A DNA stretch of 35,836 nucleotides, from the NCBI RefSeq assembly GCF_001553455.1, contig NZ_BBOX01000310.1, positions 1 through 35,836 of the forward strand. Reading direction: 5' to 3'. Of the stretch, positions 31,618 to 35,836 are shown in pieces. Source of the DNA: Streptomyces hygroscopicus subsp. hygroscopicus. GTDB taxonomy: Bacteria > Actinomycetota > Actinomycetes > Streptomycetales > Streptomycetaceae. Every line of letters begins with the position of its first letter. The stretch's first letter is position 1. Below the pieces are notes generated by a model. The model had not been told where the DNA came from. It did not search any database and saw only the letters and a program-made list of their open reading frames with translations. Both the position numbers and the translations under genes were made by a program.

Positions 31618-31634
31618 TCAGCTGATCAGTCGTC
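31609..31634. terminator. Perfect 26-bp palindrome overlapping the lipoprotein stop
   Basis: GACGACTGATCAG followed directly by its complement CTGATCAGTCGTC, with no loop. It includes the last two Asp codons and TGA. Terminator or protein-binding site. Confidence 0.65.
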
Positions 31635-31749
31635 GTCGCCCCGTCCGGAGGCGGGGTGCGTGAGGTGTCTCGGCGTCGGTGCCCTGCCCCGGCGTGAAGG
31701 CTTCACGCCCGGCCGCCGCGCGTTCGGGCCCCGGCTGCCGGCGGTCACG

Positions 31750-31995
31750 CGGAGAACGCGGAGTTGCAGGAGCGCGCACCGCTTTCGAAAACGCCGGGCT
31801 CGTCGCGGCCGTGACCCACGCGTCCAGGAGTGCGGCGTACCGGAGCCGACCGCGCGCCTCGCCGCCGAACTCGGCGTCCTCGCCTTCCACCGTGCCGTAG
31901 CCCGCTGGAGCCATCCGGCCGACCAGCGGGCCTTTGCCGACCTCGCCCGCGAGGCGCTCCAGGAACTGCGGCCCGCGACCGCCGCGCTCGGCTGA
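31750..31995 (+). pseudogene. TetR regulator C-terminal fragment
   Basis: The last 50 codons (TARLAAELGVLAFHRAVARW then DLAREALQELR) match the end of TetR C-terminal domains. The preceding segment is in another frame (ENAELQERAPLSKTPG), which is where a family member would read ELQERE...K.A. No HTH is present upstream. A frameshifted, 5'-deleted remnant. Confidence 0.5.
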
Positions 31996-32123
31996 GGCTC
32001 CCGCCTGTCACCGCGCGACCTGTTACGTCAGCCATGGCCGGAGCGCACCGCGGGCCACGCGCCCCGCGCGGGGGAAGCCCAGAAAAGGCCGTGGGCGCCG
32101 GGCGCTGCCGGACGAGGCGGCAC

Positions 32124-32645
32124 TCAGCGGTGTGCGACGACTTCCAGGGTGATCCGGAGGCGGCGAGCCACCATGCCCCTGGCCTTCCTGACGCCGAAGG
32201 CGTATCGGTCGACGGAGGCGGCGCCGTTCACCGTGATCCGCTCACCCTCATCGACGACGCCGTCGATCGTGACGGCCACCGGACGCGTCACTCCGCACAC
32301 CGTCAACTCCCCTCGCAGCGAGGTCCCCCGGGCGGACCGCTCCACGCCCCGGCTCCGGAAGCCGATCGTGGGATGCCGCGCCACGTCCAGGAAGTCGGGT
32401 GACCGGACGTGGTCGTCGCGCCGCTGGATGCCGGACGCGAAGCTGGCCGCATCTATCTCGACGTCCACCGACGACTCTTCGGGAGTCCCGGCGACGACGA
32501 TCCGGCCCTGAGTGACGCTGAACGTCCCACGGACCGGGATCAGCCCGAAGGCGCGTGTGGTGAAGCGAACGGTGGATGCCGCCGGATCGATCTCGTAGCT
32601 GCCCGCTGCCGGTAAGGACTGCTCCGCGGCGTCTGATACCGCCAT
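32124..32645 (-). CDS. YceI-family lipid/isoprenoid-binding protein
   Basis: 173 residues from ATG 32645 (GGAGG ten bases upstream; longer open frame to 32729 lacks an RBS). YceI lipocalin-like features: SYEIDPAASTVRFTTRAFGL, VDVEIDAASFASGIQRRDDH, SPDFLDVARHPTIGFRS, LTVCGVTRPVAVTI and a C-terminal RITLEVVAHR strand. No signal peptide, as in the cytoplasmic actinobacterial members. It binds polyisoprenoid or similar lipids; role in stress resistance is inferred from the family. Intact gene between decayed ones. Confidence 0.9.
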   Translation of the reverse strand: MAVSDAAEQSLPAAGSYEIDPAASTVRFTTRAFGLIPVRGTFSVTQGRIVVAGTPEESSVDVEIDAASFASGIQRRDDHVRSPDFLDVARHPTIGFRSRGVERSARGTSLRGELTVCGVTRPVAVTIDGVVDEGERITVNGAASVDRYAFGVRKARGMVARRLRITLEVVAHR

Positions 32646-32794
32646 GAGTGGGAAACCTCCGTATGCCGAAGATCCTCTCGGGCGCACCAGCATCTCGCAC
32701 ACCGCCGCGGCCGCACCAGCCTCCTTCACGACGCGGACACCTCACATCCGGCGGTCCTCAGCGGCGCACCAGAACCTCAGTGGTGGCCAAAGCC

Positions 32795-33050
32795 TCAGCG
32801 ACGGCCCAGAACCTCGGCCACGCGGATGAACCCGTCGGTGCCATGGCCCAGTCCGATGGCGCGGCGGGCCATTCCCTCGGCCGCGCGCATCACGCCCGCG
32901 TCGATGCCATGGGCCTCGGGGGTGTGGACGTTGCTGAGCCATGGACGACACCGCCGAGGTGACCGGGTTGTTCGCACCGGAGAAGCTGCCGTGGTCCACT
33001 TCCTCGGCGGTGTCGACTTCCTCGGCGGTGTCGACGAGGGCGTTCACCGG
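32795..33050 (-). pseudogene. Imine reductase (6-PGDH-like) C-terminal remnant
   Basis: Two frames join near 32935: the first ends EEVDHGSFSGANNPVTSAVS SMA and the second reads NVHTPEAHGIDAGVMRAAEG then MARRAIGLGHGTDGFIRVAE VLGRR and stops. Together they match the family ending (DxGxxP...ASRAQGV...PL..L..RAVA.GHG.DG.SRV.ELL). The Rossmann domain is gone. An 18-bp direct duplication (32998-33033) encodes the doubled DTAEEV. Confidence 0.6.
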
Positions 33051-33229
33051 GTTTCCGAGTCGTCACGGCCGCCGCGCCTCTCACTTCCGGGCGATCCACG
33101 GCAGCCGCTCCGCATCCGTGGCTACCGTGAGGCGGTGCTCGGGTCCCCCGAGCCGGAAAGGACGTCATGTTCGCACTCACCGGACCGGCCGCACAACGCA
33201 CACAACACACAACACATAACGCACGGACG

Positions 33230-33373
33230 GGCCCGGCGGCAGGTGGCCATGAACCGGTCGTGGTGGTCCGGTGACGCCTCGCGGCGCAGCCGCACCCACG
33301 GCTCGTCGGCGAAGCGCGCGAGGCCGACGGGGCTCGGGATGCCGTCGGCGAGGGGACGGCCGGGCGGGGGCAC
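33230..33373 (-). pseudogene. LysR effector-domain fragment
   Basis: The frame contains PLADGIPSPVGLARFADEPW followed by RREASPDHHDRFMATCRRA, the region of a LysR co-inducer domain that reads HPLA.....L..LADEPW(V/I)......P.HHD.F...CR.AG. HTH and C-terminus are absent and the sequence becomes low-complexity after it. Not in the right place to be the missing half of the 24907 LysR. Confidence 0.5.
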
Positions 33374-33394
33374 GGCAGCCGCTCCGCCATCGTC

Positions 33395-33901
33395 CTAGCG
33401 GCGGTGCATCCCCAGTCGCCCTTCCAGCTGTATGAGCAGTTCGCCCAGCTGCCCGGCGAGCTCGTCGCGCCGGTCCGCGCCCAGTCCGGCCAGTACGCCG
33501 CGCTCGAAGGCCAGTTGGGCGGGCAGCACCGTATCGATGACCTCCCGGCCCGCCTCGGTCAGCCGCACATGCGCCATCCGGCGGTCGCGGTCGTCGGTGT
33601 GCCGCTCGACCAGGCCGCGTTCGGTGAGCTGCCGCAGCCGTTTGGTGACCGCGGCACCGGACACGAACGTCTCCCGGGCCAGTTCGCCGGGGGTCAGGTC
33701 GCGGCCGGTCCGGCGCAGCGCACCCAGCAGGTCGAATTCGGCTCGGGACAGACCCGCGTCGCGCAACGGCGCGCTCTCCGCCTGCTGGAGGAGCAGCGCG
33801 CAGCGGTTGATCCGGCCGATGATCTCCATGGGGCTGGTGTCCACCCCCGGGTGGACGGCCTGCCACTGCAACACCACCGCGGCCACGGTGTCGTCGGTCA
33901 T
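33395..33901 (-). CDS. MarR-family transcriptional regulator
   Basis: 168 residues. The winged helix has LSRAEFDLLGALRRTGRDLT, PGELARETFVSGAAVTKRLR (recognition helix) and the wing VERHTDDRDRRMAHVRLTEAG with the DxR motif. ATG 33901 overlaps the FUSC stop (ATGA) and follows GAGGAG/GAGG, so it is co-translated as the second gene of the operon. It probably represses the operon through the palindrome at 35605 and releases it on binding an aromatic compound (family knowledge). Confidence 0.93.
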   Translation of the reverse strand: MTDDTVAAVVLQWQAVHPGVDTSPMEIIGRINRCALLLQQAESAPLRDAGLSRAEFDLLGALRRTGRDLTPGELARETFVSGAAVTKRLRQLTERGLVERHTDDRDRRMAHVRLTEAGREVIDTVLPAQLAFERGVLAGLGADRRDELAGQLGELLIQLEGRLGMHRR

Positions 33902-35595
33902 GCCTCATGCTCCTCGAAGAGATGCCGGTCCTCCGCCAGCCCCTGCCGTCGTACCGCCGCGGCAAGGGTACGGTGCGCCCGCTGCTCGGTCCGCATCAGC
34001 CTCTCCTCGGGGAGCGCCCGCTGCCACCACTCGCCGGCCGCGGTGTCGGCGGCCTCCCGCAGCACCACGAGGCTGGCGGTGAGCCGGCGGCGGGCGGTGG
34101 CCAGTTCGGCGGCGGAGCTGGTGGAAGCGGCCAGCACGCGCTCGGCGGTGTCGGTGGCCCGCTCGGCGGCGGTGAGCGCCTGTTCCATCCGGCCGCCGGT
34201 GCGCCGGTTGGTGATCAGAACGGCGACGACCATGCCGACCACGACACCGGCGAGGGTGTCCAGCACCCGGTCCGTGATCAGCTCCGCGGTGGGCCGGACG
34301 TTGGCGAACTCGGTGACCAGCAGCGCCATCGGGGTGACCGACACGGAGCCGAGCCAGTAGTTGCGGCTGATCAGCATCTCGTTGCAGAAGCTGAAGAAGA
34401 CGCACAGGATCGCCAGCACCACGACGCTGGTCCGGGCCAGCGGGACGACCGCGGCGAAGACCGCGACCCCGCAGACGTTGCCGACCAGGCGCTGCAGCAC
34501 ACGGTGCCAGGTGAGGGTGATGTTCGCCTGGTAGATCGCGGAGGCCGAGACGACCGCCCAGTACGGGTGGCCGACCCCCAGCGCCAGTCCGACGTAGCCG
34601 GCCGCCGCGCAGCCGACGGCACAGCGCACGGCGATGGGCAGCAGGGGCGAGCCGGGCCGCGGCAGGGCCCGGACCAGCCGCTTGCGGCCCTGCTCGCGCC
34701 TTCCCTCGCGTTCGGCGTCGATGCCCAGCAGCTCCTCGCCGGTGCCCGCCGGCATCGGCACCCCGGGCAGCGGGCCGCGGCCGCGCACCTGGCGGGCCCA
34801 CGCGCGCAGCCGGCCGGGATCGCTCGCTCCGGGCGGGCCGATGAGGGCGGTCTCGGCCTGCAGCACCAGGTGCTCCAGGGCGCGCCGTACGGGGGTGCGC
34901 TTCCCGGTGGCGAGCAGGGACTGCCAGGCGCCCTGCACGGCCGCCGCCGCGGTGTGCCGGGCGCGGTGCCGGCCGGGGCCGTCCGGCGAGAGGAGGTAGC
35001 CGGCGGACGCCTCCAGGGCGCGAGCGGTGGCGCGGCGCTCGGGGCCCTCGCGCCGGACCAGGGCCGGGGCCAGGGTGACCAGTGCGCCCACGACGCCGGC
35101 GCCGAAGGTCAGCGCGGTGTGGAAGGGCACCTCGGACAGCTCCTGTGGTGCGAAGAGGGTGCCCGAGACGACGAAGACGAGGATCACATGGCCGGGCGGG
35201 CCGATCCGGGTGGCGTCGCAGACCGCCTTCTGCAGGCCGGCGATCACCGAGGCGATCGCGATCAGCGCGATGACGCTGTGGACGAGGGAGGCGCAGATCA
35301 GCGCCACGGCCATGCCCGCGGTCATGCCGACCACGACCCAGACACTGGCCCGGACGCGGGCGGCGTACGGCAGGTGGTGCCCGTACAGCGCGCAGAACGC
35401 GCCGGACATCACGTACATCGCCAGCTCGCTCCGGCCGGTGATCAGCAGAGGCACCAGGACGAGCGTGGCGGCCACCGCGACGCTGGTGGCGGGCTTGAAC
35501 CAGATGTCGGAGGGCCGGTTGACACGGAGCACGCCGGACAGCGGGAGTCTGCGGACGGGGGGCTGTCGGGTGGCGGAGTCCGTGGTGTTGCGCAT
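33898..35595 (-). CDS. FUSC-family (aromatic acid exporter-like) membrane protein
   Basis: 565 residues with two blocks of hydrophobic helices (about 35-160 and 325-475) separated by a soluble domain, the duplicated FUSC layout of AaeB/fusaric-acid-type exporters. HPYWAVVSASAIYQANITLTWHR and QRLVGNVCGVAVFA match the FUSC_2 core; the C-terminal 90 residues are helical and charged. ATG 35595 has no Shine-Dalgarno; TAATAT ends six bases before it, so the message is probably leaderless. Likely exports aromatic or xenobiotic acids under MarR control. Confidence 0.9.
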   Translation of the reverse strand: MRNTTDSATRQPPVRRLPLSGVLRVNRPSDIWFKPATSVAVAATLVLVPLLITGRSELAMYVMSGAFCALYGHHLPYAARVRASVWVVVGMTAGMAVALICASLVHSVIALIAIASVIAGLQKAVCDATRIGPPGHVILVFVVSGTLFAPQELSEVPFHTALTFGAGVVGALVTLAPALVRREGPERRATARALEASAGYLLSPDGPGRHRARHTAAAAVQGAWQSLLATGKRTPVRRALEHLVLQAETALIGPPGASDPGRLRAWARQVRGRGPLPGVPMPAGTGEELLGIDAEREGRREQGRKRLVRALPRPGSPLLPIAVRCAVGCAAAGYVGLALGVGHPYWAVVSASAIYQANITLTWHRVLQRLVGNVCGVAVFAAVVPLARTSVVVLAILCVFFSFCNEMLISRNYWLGSVSVTPMALLVTEFANVRPTAELITDRVLDTLAGVVVGMVVAVLITNRRTGGRMEQALTAAERATDTAERVLAASTSSAAELATARRRLTASLVVLREAADTAAGEWWQRALPEERLMRTEQRAHRTLAAAVRRQGLAEDRHLFEEHEA

Positions 35596-35601
35596 ATCAA
35601 A

Positions 35602-35626
35602 ATATTAGCAGGTGTTTTACTGGTAA
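35602..35626 (-). promoter_or_regulatory. FUSC-marR promoter and MarR operator
   Basis: Minus-strand -10 TAATAT (35607-35602), overlapped by the imperfect palindrome TTAGCAG-N8-CTGGTAA (35605-35626), which resembles MarR sites. A short A/T-rich island in GC-rich surroundings. Confidence 0.55.
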
Positions 35627-35664
35627 AGGATATCCCCGCACTTCGTGGCCGCCGACCGACCGGG

Positions 35665-35785
35665 GACGACCGGGCCACGTGGGCGCCGGGCGGGTCACGC
35701 GGGAGACGACCGGGCCACGCGGGCAACGGGCGGGCCATGCGGGAGACGACCGGGCCACGCGGGCAACGGGCGGGGCGCGGGCACA
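35665..35785. repeat. 40-bp tandem repeat, nearly three copies
   Basis: Units start GACGACCGGGCCACG at 35665, 35705 and 35745. Each is itself two related 20-bp halves (GGGCCACGCGGGC / GGGCCATGCGGG). It decays into GGGGCGCGGGCAC runs at the window edge; no gene is seen in 35636-35836. Confidence 0.8.
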
Positions 35786-35836
35786 GGACGGGGCGCGAGC
35801 GGCGGGGCGCGGGCACCGGACGGGACGCGCGGGCGA

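Larger units (their letters stand above)
32646..33394. other. Gene graveyard
   Basis: This 749-bp stretch has no intact gene. It holds the end of an imine reductase and part of a LysR effector domain (both minus strand, annotated separately), plus a CA-rich low-complexity run (about 33184-33224, many CACAAC/ACACA steps). Confidence 0.6.

Noticed and set aside
35665..35785. CRISPR or attachment-site array
   Set aside because: Units are contiguous 40-bp tandem copies without unique spacers, and no integrase is nearby.

Overview
The window is high-GC DNA (third codon positions almost all G or C) from an actinomycete, most likely Streptomyces or a close relative. The evidence is TTGAC(N16-18)TANNNT promoters, several promoters that place transcription start at the start codon, GTG/TTG starts, overlapping ATGA/GTGA stop-start junctions, and rare TTA codons confined to specialised genes. 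No rRNA, tRNA, CRISPR array or transposase gene was seen. 

Left flank (1-3198): a decayed amidohydrolase fragment, a formylglycine-generating enzyme with both catalytic cysteines, and a polytopic PAP2-type phosphatase. 

Centre (about 3236-21647): a compact gene set that looks like an uncharacterised biosynthetic gene cluster. It has a divergent NMP-kinase-like gene; a free-standing adenylation-carrier protein whose specificity residues read as serine; a nucleotidyltransferase-alpha/beta hydrolase fusion; a leftward operon of two HAD hydrolases, two paralogous cupin-like proteins, a Gfo/Idh/MocA oxidoreductase, an SDR and a PPOX-type flavoprotein; a rightward, translationally coupled operon of a NagA-like amidohydrolase, a formyltransferase, an NDP-kinase-like protein, a class III aminotransferase and a 57-residue [2Fe-2S] protein; and an MFS exporter divergent from an ATP-grasp ligase. 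Three of these genes (NagA-like, MFS, ATP-grasp) carry one TTA codon each, which suggests bldA-dependent expression. My reading is that a phosphorylated, amino- and formyl-modified polyol or nucleotide-like unit is built, joined to carrier-bound serine or another amino acid by the ATP-grasp and/or hydrolase steps, and exported. The product cannot be named from sequence. 

Right flank (21648-35836): ordinary accessory chromosome with many regulators. It holds pirin, a small membrane protein, a TetR gene with a long inverted operator pair, a LysR remnant running in frame into a leaderless phosphotransferase gene, a fructosamine-kinase-like gene coupled to a low-molecular-weight phosphatase, an SGNH hydrolase, a TetR/FBP divergent pair sharing a 9+9 palindrome, a small lipoprotein, YceI, and a FUSC transporter-MarR operon. 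Decayed fragments (alpha/beta hydrolase, LysR, TetR, imine reductase) and several short tandem or inverted repeats lie between them, including a 104-bp element with perfect 27-bp inverted ends. Promoter, operator and terminator calls rest on visual motif matching only.
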